A DNA stretch of 5,691 bases from Chitinophaga pinensis. Its GTDB lineage: Bacteria > Bacteroidota > Bacteroidia > UKL13-3. Shown here piece by piece: positions 1-5,009 of this stretch. The translations under genes were made by a program, and so were the position numbers. The notes beneath the pieces were generated by a model. The model had not been told where the DNA came from. It did no database searches and worked only from the letters and a program-made list of their open reading frames with translations. The stretch lies in assembly GCA_945875195.1 (NCBI GenBank), contig CAMCJW010000200.1, forward strand, positions 1 through 5,691, given 5' to 3'. Position 1 is the first letter of the stretch. Each line of letters starts with the position of its first letter.

Positions 1-1
1 A

Positions 2-196
2 AGAAAGAAGTTGAAAGTCTTACAGCAAAAATTAGGTATTAAACCTGTTGTAAAAGAAGCCGCAAAGCCAACCATTCTTCCCAAATGCCCGCATTGCAAA
101 ACTGGCAACCTGCGCACAATTTTGGTGTTCGACAAGCGCGGACCACCAATCTATTACATGGGCGATAGCCAAACTTCTATTCCCTATAAATCTTAA
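2..196 (+). CDS. IS91-like transposase, C-terminal fragment (cut by window edge)
   Basis: The frame is open from the first bases of the window and ends with TAA at 194-196, so this is the 3' end of a gene whose body lies to the left. The visible 64 residues contain a CPHC zinc-finger-like pair and then a stretch reading LRTILVFDKRGPP. That resembles, from memory, the tail of IS91-family (HUH, rolling-circle) transposases of Bacteroidota. These proteins nick single-stranded DNA at the element's oriIS end. The catalytic HUH and tyrosine motifs would lie outside the window, so I cannot tell whether the element is intact. The only start-like codon here (TTG at 11) is internal and should not be used. 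The family call rests on the tail alone and is moderate. Confidence 0.55.
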   Translation, partial: RKKLKVLQQKLGIKPVVKEAAKPTILPKCPHCKTGNLRTILVFDKRGPPIYYMGDSQTSIPYKS

Positions 197-409
197 ATTT
201 ATGGGTAAGGGAAGTTATGCTTTTTTGCGAGAGATTTAGTTCAAAACCATCGCTATTCAGCAAAAAATATTAAACGCTCGTTAACGCAATGCCTATTCAT
301 CCATACAACCCCATCACGAAAAATCCATAACAATTTTATAGCAAGATTAACCGGTTCCGTTCAACCGGAGTTTCATGGCTTGGCCTGCGGCCACCACGAA
401 ACTCTAGCT
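197..409. other. Noncoding gap between transposase and cassette, with stem-loops
   Basis: No coding frame is credible here. A weak stem spans the transposase stop codon: ATAAAT 186-191 pairs with ATTTAT 197-202, and TCCC 181-184 with GGGA 209-212. It could be a terminator, but no T-run follows directly. Two stronger hairpins lie at 351-404 and are listed separately. The gap may be the 3' (oriIS-side) terminus of the IS91-like element, because that family has hairpins near its replication-origin end. I could not place an exact element end or a GTTC/CTTG target junction. Confidence 0.4.
351..404. repeat. Two abutting hairpins, possible IS91-like element end
   Basis: The first hairpin is CCGGTT (351-356), loop CCGTTC, AACCGG (363-368), with perfect arms. 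The second starts at the shared base 368. GAGTTTC (368-374) pairs with GAAACTC (398-404), TGG (376-378) with CCA (394-396), and GGCC (382-385) with GGCC (389-392) around a 3-base loop. No T-tract follows, so they do not look like an intrinsic terminator. The cassette's terminal repeat begins 5 bases further on. A role as the transposase-recognised end is inference. Confidence 0.45.
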
Positions 410-551
410 GTTATGCCTTCGTTGTTCTCTTCGGTCGTATGTTGGTCTGTCTGTGGTGCGGTTGGGTAGGCATACTCTTTTGCAAGCTTTGGTTGGAGCT
501 TGGCTTTGTGTGGCTTGCAAATGTGTATGACTACGAAGCGTTGGCATTATC
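409..551. repeat. Left boundary element: long imperfect palindrome
   Basis: Outer arms are ATGCC (413-417) with GGCAT (543-547) and CTTCGT (418-423) with ACGAAG (532-537). Inside, CATAC (471-475) pairs with GTATG (525-529) and TTTGCAAGC (479-487) with GCTTGCAAA (513-521). The two inner stems are separated by unpaired TCT (476-478) opposite TGT (522-524). A block GTCTGTGGTGCGGTTGGG (449-466) and a loop block GGCTTTGTGTG (502-512) recur in the right boundary element, in the same orientation. The first bases, TGTTATGCCT (409-418), are repeated inverted at 4655-4664. The far edge (547-549) supplies the TAA stop of the last operon gene, much as attC sites abut cassette genes. The core does not match the integron consensus, so I name it only by structure. 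Confidence 0.7.
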
Positions 552-1056
552 TGTGTGTCGCTATTGAAACTATCTTAAAAATATCTTTTCCTGCTCTTAA
601 TGCATCTAAAAGATTCTTAAACATAAATGCTGTTTCCATGTTCGTTTTCTCTTGAATCATCAAGAGTCTAGCAATTAAAATCAGAAATTTTATGCTATAT
701 TCTCCCTTGTCGGCAAGTGATTTATATTTCAGTGCCTCTTGATTTACTTCATTCAACAAAGTTTCTACATTTAAAAGATTCATCCGTTCTTCTTCTGTCT
801 TTAAAGGTTTAATATGTTCATTCCAAGCTGTAATTAAGAAGTCAAGAAATTGTTTAGTTTCTTCTTCGTTGGAGTGCATTTTCAAGAGTACATCAACTGC
901 CCAATGTATATGCTTAGGTGTTCTAATATTTGTCCATCCTGATTTCGTTGATTCATCTTTTTGTCTGTATTTTAAAAGTAGGTCAAACTCAGAACTAAAT
1001 CCTTGATAAACGCCAAGGACACATTTACAATTAATTTGTATTTGTAGAACTAAAAA
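547..1056 (-). pseudogene. C-terminal part of a frameshifted gene, function unknown
   Basis: This frame is open from a stop at 1059-1057 down to TAA at 549-547, about 169 codons. It has no ATG, and the only bacterial start candidate is an internal TTG at 885-883, which would discard coding-looking sequence upstream (VYQGFSSEFDLLLKYRQKDE, then RTPKHIHWAVDVLLK). Adding one T to the five-T run (plus strand A run at 1052-1056) joins it to the 69-codon frame 1259-1050, giving one protein of about 237 residues. I therefore read both pieces as one gene broken by a one-base deletion, a programmed shift, or a sequencing error. The C-terminal half looks helical and charged, with no signal peptide or clear membrane segment. 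I do not recognise the family. Its stop codon lies inside the left boundary element. Confidence 0.6.
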
Positions 1057-1259
1057 TTATTATTCTTAATTAATTCATAAAAGGCCTCATTTTCCAATTC
1101 GGAAATCTCCACCACCTCATTAAAAGGCAATTGTTTCATTTCAATAAAATCAATGAAGACTTTATTTAGTTCGACATTTATTGGGTGAATATCCATTCCC
1201 CAAAATTGTATCGAGTTATTTTGAATAATAAAAAAATTATTGCTATTACTTAGTTCCAT
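1050..1259 (-). CDS. N-terminal part of the frameshifted gene, 69 codons
   Basis: This is a short ORF from ATG 1259-1257 to TAG 1052-1050. The ATG lies inside the end of rhuM (14-bp overlap, rhuM stop at 1248-1246), which suggests translational coupling and co-transcription. The product begins MELSNSNNFFIIQNN, ends in NNNF, and is acidic in its second half (EVVEISELENEAF). I recognise no domain. It ends in AAT TTT TAG; a one-base shift in the T run continues straight into the downstream frame (547-1056), so it is probably the start of a gene of about 237 codons rather than a complete small protein. If the stop is real, it would be a small unknown protein coupled to RhuM. Confidence 0.55.
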   Translation of the reverse strand: MELSNSNNFFIIQNNSIQFWGMDIHPINVELNKVFIDFIEMKQLPFNEVVEISELENEAFYELIKNNNF

Positions 1260-2262
1260 CTTTTTTTATCTTTTTTACTTCTTTGTCAAAATCCGAAATA
1301 AATTTTTGGTCTTGAATTTTTCTAAACTTTGAATATTCTGATTCTGCTTTTTTAATTGCCACCTCATGTGATATTTTTCCAGGATTATTTAATAAATCGT
1401 AACGGTTAATTTTTAAAAACGAATCTAATGCTTCAACCCATTCATTCATTTTCATAGGAATATTTCTTTCCGCTTGAAGTTCCGCAAAATTTAAATAAAG
1501 TTCTACCAATCTGTTTAATTCTTTTATTTCTTTTTCTGATAAATAGTTTTTTGCAATGTTTGTATCCGATTTTAAAATTTTTCCATCGGGTGAATTCTTC
1601 CAAGAAGTCAATCCCATATTAGGATTTTCAGCATTGGCTCTACTATCAATAATTTCTGCTGCCGTATTTCCTGTAATTGCCCAATGAAGTTTATTTTGAA
1701 CGGTTTTATAGAAGTTTAAAGTTAGTTCTGATTTAAGGTCATAATCTATACTACATTGAGCATATATATCTGTAATTTTTTGATAAAATCGTCTTTCTGA
1801 TGCTCGGATTTCCCGAATTCTCTCAAGTAACTCTTCAAAATAATCCTTGCCAAATACCTGACCACCTTGTTTTAATCTTTTGTCATCTAAAACAAATCCT
1901 TTGATAATAAATTCTTTTAATGTTTTGGTAGCCCAAATTCTAAATTGGGTGCCTCTTTGTGATTTGATTCTGTAGCCAACTGAAATTATTACATCAAGGT
2001 TATAGAAAGAAACTTCATAGTCCTTTCCGTCATCGGCAGTTGTTCGGAATTTCCGAACAACTTGATTTTCGGCTAATTCTCCTTCCTTAAAAACATTACT
2101 AATATGTTCACTTACCGTTGATTTTGACCTATCAAATAACTCTTGCATTGCCTTTTGAGTAAGCCAAACTGTTTCATCATTAACAAACACGTCTACCCTT
2201 ACTTCGCCATCTTGTGAAGTATATAGTACAAAATCGGAATTACTTGGTGTTATGTTTGACAT
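1246..2262 (-). CDS. rhuM: RhuM family protein
   Basis: The 338-residue product matches the RhuM family (Pfam Virulence_RhuM) over what I recall as its full length. Seen in the sequence are the N-terminal block FVLYTSQDGEVRVDVF, the DNA-binding-like block VWLTQKAMQELFDRSKSTVSEHISNVFKEGEL in two parts, then SFYNLDVIISVGYRIKSQRG and FRIWATKTLKEFIIKGF. A helical C-terminal half follows, ending in a lysine-rich tail. The name comes from a Salmonella pathogenicity-island gene, but the biochemical function is unsettled. From general knowledge, relatives often sit among restriction-modification genes, especially type I loci, which fits this context better than virulence. ATG at 2262-2260 lies 6 nt after the dpnD stop, and the 3' end overlaps the next ORF by 14 bp, so it is an operon member. 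No key region looks missing. Confidence 0.9.
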   Translation of the reverse strand: MSNITPSNSDFVLYTSQDGEVRVDVFVNDETVWLTQKAMQELFDRSKSTVSEHISNVFKEGELAENQVVRKFRTTADDGKDYEVSFYNLDVIISVGYRIKSQRGTQFRIWATKTLKEFIIKGFVLDDKRLKQGGQVFGKDYFEELLERIREIRASERRFYQKITDIYAQCSIDYDLKSELTLNFYKTVQNKLHWAITGNTAAEIIDSRANAENPNMGLTSWKNSPDGKILKSDTNIAKNYLSEKEIKELNRLVELYLNFAELQAERNIPMKMNEWVEALDSFLKINRYDLLNNPGKISHEVAIKKAESEYSKFRKIQDQKFISDFDKEVKKIKKDGTK

Positions 2263-2268
2263 CTTTTA

Positions 2269-2436
2269 CTATTCTGATTTTAAAAACTCTGTTTCAACAT
2301 AATCATCAGCATCTAATACAATTTCTTCTTTCTTGTATAAATCTTGAATCTTTGAAAATGCTTCATCCGCAGAATTAGCTTCAATCTCAATAATTCTTGA
2401 AAGTGTTTCTTTTACCTCGATTTTAAATGTTTCCAT
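2269..2436 (-). CDS. dpnD: DpnD/PcfM family small protein (55 aa)
   Basis: I translated this small ORF by hand: ATG 2436-2434 to TAG 2271-2269. It begins METFKIEVKETLSRIIEIEA, continues with NSADEAFSKIQDLYKKEEIV, and ends LDADDYVETEFLKSE. The pattern of a beta strand rich in alternating E/I/V, a helix opening with SADEA, and a final strand with VLDADDYVETEF fits the DpnD/PcfM family. In Streptococcus pneumoniae dpnD lies next to the DpnI gene in the DpnI cassette, and its function is unknown. Here too it directly follows the DpnI homologue, overlapping its last 14 bp, and precedes rhuM by 6 nt. That conserved adjacency supports both calls and suggests a role tied to the nuclease, which is inference. 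The protein is acidic and probably cytoplasmic. Confidence 0.85.
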   Translation of the reverse strand: METFKIEVKETLSRIIEIEANSADEAFSKIQDLYKKEEIVLDADDYVETEFLKSE

Positions 2437-3202
2437 ATTTAATTTTTTTATAGTTACCTCGACTTACAAATTCAATTATACCTTTATCCCGTAATACTTG
2501 AAGTTGTTGTCTTATTTTGTCTTTGATGAAATTGTTACTTGGGTATTTCAACTTGAGCTTATCCTCAAATTTATAGACATCTTCTAACGAAAAAGTTTCT
2601 TTCTTAATTGAATCAACACAAGCCATTAAATCTAAAATCCAACCTTTTGAATCGATTGATTTTCCTCTTAAAAACAATGTTTTATTAAAAGAGGTTTCTA
2701 CAATTTCTCTGTCAATTAATTTAGAGTCTTTTACTAAAAAAACTTTGCCAGCTTCGGCAACATTTGAAATGTCAATATTACAGCCAATCCAACCCGCACG
2801 TCTTGCAGTGGTTGATAGTGGTTTTCTTTTAATAATAATTTCTGTTGTAAAAAACTGCTTTGGAATAATGAGGAAATTCTCAACTATCCAATTATTAGAA
2901 TACGTTAAAAAGAAAAAATTAGGATTTTGATTTGAATTTATTCGTTCAATCATTGTTGAATAAGCTCCGTCATTTATTGTAGTAGAAAATTTTCCGTTTT
3001 TGCTTTTTAACTCAAATTCTTCAGAACATATTTTACAGAAAAAATCCGCAACTGGTCTATTGTTCTCAAATTCATTTAATGGAACTTCGCCACAACAAGG
3101 GCAATATGAATTTTCTTTAACCCAATTCTCAGTTAAAACTCTAGCGATTTGCGAATTACTAGAATATCCTTCAGCAAGTTTTGTATTAAAACGCAAGTTC
3201 AT
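2423..3202 (-). CDS. dpnI: DpnI-family methyl-directed restriction endonuclease
   Basis: DpnI cleaves GATC when the adenine is N6-methylated. The chosen start, ATG 3202-3200, gives 259 residues; pneumococcal DpnI has 254. It begins MNLRFNTKLAEGY, aligning with the DpnI N-terminus from memory. A longer frame from 3331 would add 43 residues read out of the methyltransferase gene and a repeat. The PD-(D/E)XK centre is intact (D53, E64, K66 in VADFF...EFELK), at the numbering I recall for DpnI. The zinc-binding cysteines C34, C37, C56 and C59 are present. W138 in RRAGWIGCN, which I recall as sensing the methyl group, is conserved. The C-terminal winged-helix domain (about 183-255, with IRQQLQVLRDKGIIEF) is complete. 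The ATG lies 1 nt after the methyltransferase stop; the 3' end overlaps dpnD. Recognition of methylated GATC is inferred from these residues, not shown. Confidence 0.93.
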   Translation of the reverse strand: MNLRFNTKLAEGYSSNSQIARVLTENWVKENSYCPCCGEVPLNEFENNRPVADFFCKICSEEFELKSKNGKFSTTINDGAYSTMIERINSNQNPNFFFLTYSNNWIVENFLIIPKQFFTTEIIIKRKPLSTTARRAGWIGCNIDISNVAEAGKVFLVKDSKLIDREIVETSFNKTLFLRGKSIDSKGWILDLMACVDSIKKETFSLEDVYKFEDKLKLKYPSNNFIKDKIRQQLQVLRDKGIIEFVSRGNYKKIKYGNI

Positions 3203-3203
3203 T

Positions 3204-4169
3204 TTATGCAGCGAGTTTTGCGTTAGGGATTGAAGTGGAAATCCTTTTGAGAGGAACGAACAAAAGATTGAAACGGAAAGCCCGGCCCGATAGGGGAACG
3301 CCCAATTCTCCTCTCTTTTCAGGATTTGCATTTATGTTTCTTCTCGCCTTTACTCTTGAAATTGAAAATTCGGAATAAATTTCATCAAAAAAATTGTCGT
3401 TTGTATCTTTCCCTTTCACGTCTGAATTACTCAACATCCATTTGTGTCCTTGCTTTTCAATTTTCGAACAAAAATTTCTTAGTCTTATTTGTTCCTCATC
3501 ATTGAATTCATCTTTAGCATAAGAATTAAAACTAGATGTTTCGCTTAAAGGCTTGTAAGGAGGATCAAAATAAAAAAGAGTGTTTTTATCTGCAAAGTTC
3601 AATGTGTTTTCATAGTCTCCGCAAAGAATTTCAACTTTCTGTAAAACATTACTTACAGCTAAAATATTTTGTCCGTCACATATGGTTGACTTCTTATAAC
3701 TACCCATCGGCACATTATAACCATTGCTTTTGTTTACCCTATACAAACCGTTAAAACAAGTACGATTTAGAAAAATAAACAAAGCGGCTTGTCCGCTTTG
3801 TTCTTCTTTTCTTGTATTATAAAGCTCTCTTTTAGAGTAGTAATATTCTTTTTTTTCTTCGTCTTTTCCTTCAAGTCCGTGATATTCATTTTGCAAAATA
3901 TCAAGCATTGAAATCAGTTCTTTTGGTCTTGAAGATATTGTTTTGTAAGTGTTTATTAAATCAGCGTTGATATCGTTAATTACAGCTTTCTCAAGTTTTG
4001 GAAAGTTGTTCAGCATCCAAAACAAAACTGCACCGCTTCCAACAAAGGGTTCAATATATGTGAATTTGTCTTTTGAAATTTCTTTTGGCAAAGCCTTTTC
4101 AATGTCATTAATGAGTTGTGTTTTACCTCCTGCCCATTTTAAAAATGGTTTTGCTATTCCGATTTTCAT
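3204..4169 (-). CDS. Dam-family (D12) DNA adenine-N6 methyltransferase with an aberrant C-terminus
   Basis: The product transfers a methyl group from S-adenosylmethionine to adenine in a short DNA site. Alpha-class order is clear: FLKWAGGK (residues 9-16, cofactor binding), EPFVGSGAV (40-48), VINDIN (63-68), FNGLYRVN in the middle, the catalytic motif DPPY (202-205), then the LSETSSFNSYAKDEF region and MLSNSD. Relatives such as DpnM and Dam methylate GATC, so GATC is the likeliest site, unproven. Family members usually end with KRG followed by a strand like SEILVTNY. Here the frame departs after KRGEL (residue 289) into 32 residues encoded largely by the repeat at 3220-3303 (GVPLSGRAF... to ...NAKLAA). 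A missing final strand could reduce or abolish activity. Start ATG 4169-4167 overlaps the xre stop as ATGA. The stop is 1 nt before dpnI. Confidence 0.9.
   Translation of the reverse strand: MKIGIAKPFLKWAGGKTQLINDIEKALPKEISKDKFTYIEPFVGSGAVLFWMLNNFPKLEKAVINDINADLINTYKTISSRPKELISMLDILQNEYHGLEGKDEEKKEYYYSKRELYNTRKEEQSGQAALFIFLNRTCFNGLYRVNKSNGYNVPMGSYKKSTICDGQNILAVSNVLQKVEILCGDYENTLNFADKNTLFYFDPPYKPLSETSSFNSYAKDEFNDEEQIRLRNFCSKIEKQGHKWMLSNSDVKGKDTNDNFFDEIYSEFSISRVKARRNINANPEKRGELGVPLSGRAFRFNLLFVPLKRISTSIPNAKLAA
3220..3303. repeat. 84-bp repeat element that replaces the methyltransferase 3' end
   Basis: GCGTT (3220-3224) and AACGC (3297-3301) form short terminal inverted repeats. Inside are two related motifs in the same orientation: GATTGAAGTGGAAATCC (3228-3244) and GATTGAAACGGAAAGCC (3266-3282), followed by CGGCCCGATAGGGGAACGCC. 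I remember this arrangement as a common intergenic repeat in Bacteroidota genomes; that is recollection and needs a nucleotide search. Its 84 bases equal 28 codons and are open in the methyltransferase frame, so it encodes most of that protein's unusual 32-residue tail. The true edge toward dpnI may extend a few bases further, to about 3206. Confidence 0.7.
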
Positions 4170-4456
4170 ATTAATGTTTTTAAAATGGTTTTTGCCTTGT
4201 TTAATCCTTGCATTGCAAATGGGTCGTTTTCAATTGTGTCTAGAAGCTTGTCACTTAGCCAAAGGGTTAAAAGTTCTTCCTCTGTCGCGTTGTAAAATTT
4301 AGCAAGTTTAATTACTTGTTCTCTGGTCAGTCGTCTTTCGCCTCGTTCAATTTTACTAATTAAAGCGGTGTCGATTTCGAGATGAGCAGCAACCTGTCGA
4401 AGTAGTAAACTCTTCGATTCTCTTATTGTCCTTATTTTTTCTCCTAGTGAATTCAT
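4166..4456 (-). CDS. XRE-family helix-turn-helix regulator (C-protein-like)
   Basis: The product has 96 residues with a lambda-repressor/Xre-type helix-turn-helix domain at about residues 6-60: LGEKIRTIRESKSLLLRQVAA, then LISKIERGERRLTREQVIKL and AKFYNATEEELL. The C-terminal third is a short helical tail. It is the first gene of the minus-strand operon and shares ATGA with the methyltransferase start. Small proteins of this type precede many restriction-modification genes and act as controllers that delay nuclease expression and repress their own promoter. That role is inferred here from position and from the imperfect palindrome over the promoter. The ATG at 4456-4454 gives the expected N-terminus directly before the domain. 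There is no Shine-Dalgarno site, as is usual in Bacteroidota. Confidence 0.9.
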   Translation of the reverse strand: MNSLGEKIRTIRESKSLLLRQVAAHLEIDTALISKIERGERRLTREQVIKLAKFYNATEEELLTLWLSDKLLDTIENDPFAMQGLNKAKTILKTLI

Positions 4457-4470
4457 TGTACAAAGTTTGA

Positions 4471-4489
4471 TTTGTCAATATGTGTCAAA
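4471..4489. promoter_or_regulatory. Candidate operator for the XRE regulator
   Basis: TTTGTCAATATGTGTCAAA is an imperfect palindrome with arms TTTGnCA and TGnCAAA; 12 of 19 positions are symmetric. On the minus strand it also contains two TTGACA copies four bases apart. It overlaps the -7 box and the predicted transcription start, so a bound dimer would block RNA polymerase. Binding by the neighbouring regulator is inference from position. Confidence 0.4.
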
Positions 4490-4518
4490 TGTAACCAAAA
4501 TAATTCTTCCGTTGTCAA
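4486..4518 (-). promoter_or_regulatory. Promoter of the restriction operon
   Basis: Read on the minus strand, TACATTTG (4493-4486) matches the Bacteroidota -7 consensus TAnnTTTG. Upstream, TTGACA (4518-4513) can serve as the -33/-35 box. It lies 18 bases before TTACAT (4494-4489) in sigma-70 style, slightly far by Bacteroidota spacing. Transcription would start near 4479, leaving a leader of about 22 bases before the xre ATG. The upstream box falls in the terminal arm of the right boundary element. Confidence 0.5.
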
Positions 4519-4664
4519 TTAATTGTCGAGAAATTATTCACAGTCTGGGTGCGGTGGGAAAATTTTAGCTCTTTTGGTTTTGCGAAGGGTCGGCTTGTGT
4601 GTCGTGCAAAACCAAATGTGCTAAAATGTGCGGTTGGCTGTCTTTTTTACAATGAGGCATAACA
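4511..4664. repeat. Right boundary element: long imperfect palindrome
   Basis: This is the structural partner of the element at 409-551. GTCTGGGTGCGGTGGG (4543-4558) matches the left copy's conserved block. The outer stem TTTTAGC (4563-4569) pairs with GCTAAAA (4620-4626). The inner stem TTTGGTTTTGC (4573-4583) pairs with GCAAAACCAAA (4606-4616). The stems are separated by unpaired TCT (4570-4572) opposite TGT (4617-4619), exactly as on the left. The loop carries GGCTTGTGTG (4592-4601). The stem sequences differ from the left copy yet stay complementary. The element ends in AGGCATAACA (4655-4664), inverted relative to 409-418. Its other end (GTTGTC...ATTGT, 4511-4526) pairs only weakly with the terminus and carries the operon's TTGACA box. 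Confidence 0.7.
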
Positions 4665-5009
4665 TTCCACTAAACGCCACTCATGGCGTATAAATCTATA
4701 GTTAATAGACGCCATTAATGGCGTTAATAATTGAATTGTGCGTTGATTGATTGTTTTTAAACTTGCGAGATAATTAAAATTTTGAGTAATAAACGCAACA
4801 AACGTCTCCCATAAACCCCCTTTTGGTAGCATAAGCGAAGCCTTATCAGCACCGGCAAAAACCAACACTCGGTTCAAACCGAAATGGCTTTTATGAATAA
4901 AATAATTGATTGGGATGAGGGCAGAAATAGGCATGTTGTTTTTATTTGTTTTAACGAATGTATAAATAAATTTCAAATTTTTACCACCATGCTGTCAAAT
5001 TTTTTTCGC
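4665..5009. other. Intergenic region between cassette and PNP gene, with one doubtful ORF
   Basis: Besides the palindrome doublet, this stretch holds a perfect hairpin TCGGTT-CA-AACCGA (4869-4882). A minus-strand frame runs 4976-4647 (109 codons), including FAGADKASLMLPKGGLWETF. It matches no family I recognise, spans both palindromes, and has its stop inside the right boundary element (last residues CYASL), so its 3' end is not native. It could be a gene remnant truncated by the cassette, or a chance frame through repetitive DNA; I favour the latter. No RNA gene is apparent. Confidence 0.4.
4674..4724. repeat. Doublet of ACGCCA-N4-TGGCGT palindromes
   Basis: ACGCCA CTCA TGGCGT (4674-4689) and ACGCCA TTAA TGGCGT (4709-4724) have identical 6-bp arms around different 4-base centres, 35 bp apart. 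Each can form its own hairpin, or an arm of one can pair with the opposite arm of the other. They begin 10 bases outside the cassette's right terminus. No T-run follows on either strand, so terminator function is weakly supported. A protein-binding or REP-like role is possible. Confidence 0.55.

Noticed and set aside
410..551. Classical integron attC site
   Set aside because: The architecture is similar, but the outer ends are GTT first and AAC/ATC last, the reverse of RYYYAAC...GTTRRRY, and no integron integrase is visible. Kept only as an attC-like structured boundary.
547..885. Independent 112-codon gene from a TTG start at 885
   Set aside because: The frame stays protein-like for about 57 codons further upstream, so this start is internal to a larger broken gene.
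2745..2930. Plus-strand ORF inside dpnI
   Set aside because: Antisense shadow of a well-supported gene, with no recognisable motif. The same holds for plus-strand ORFs at 3000-3233, 3536-3754, 3949-4302 and 5014-5232.
3203..3331. Upstream extension of the DpnI reading frame by 43 residues to a start at 3331
   Set aside because: The extension is a shadow of the methyltransferase 3' end and the 84-bp repeat. The start at 3202 matches the DpnI N-terminus and usual length.
409..4664. DNA transposon with target-site duplication
   Set aside because: Terminal inverted repeats exist, but the flanks (...CTCTAGC and TTCCAC...) show no direct duplication and no DDE transposase lies inside.
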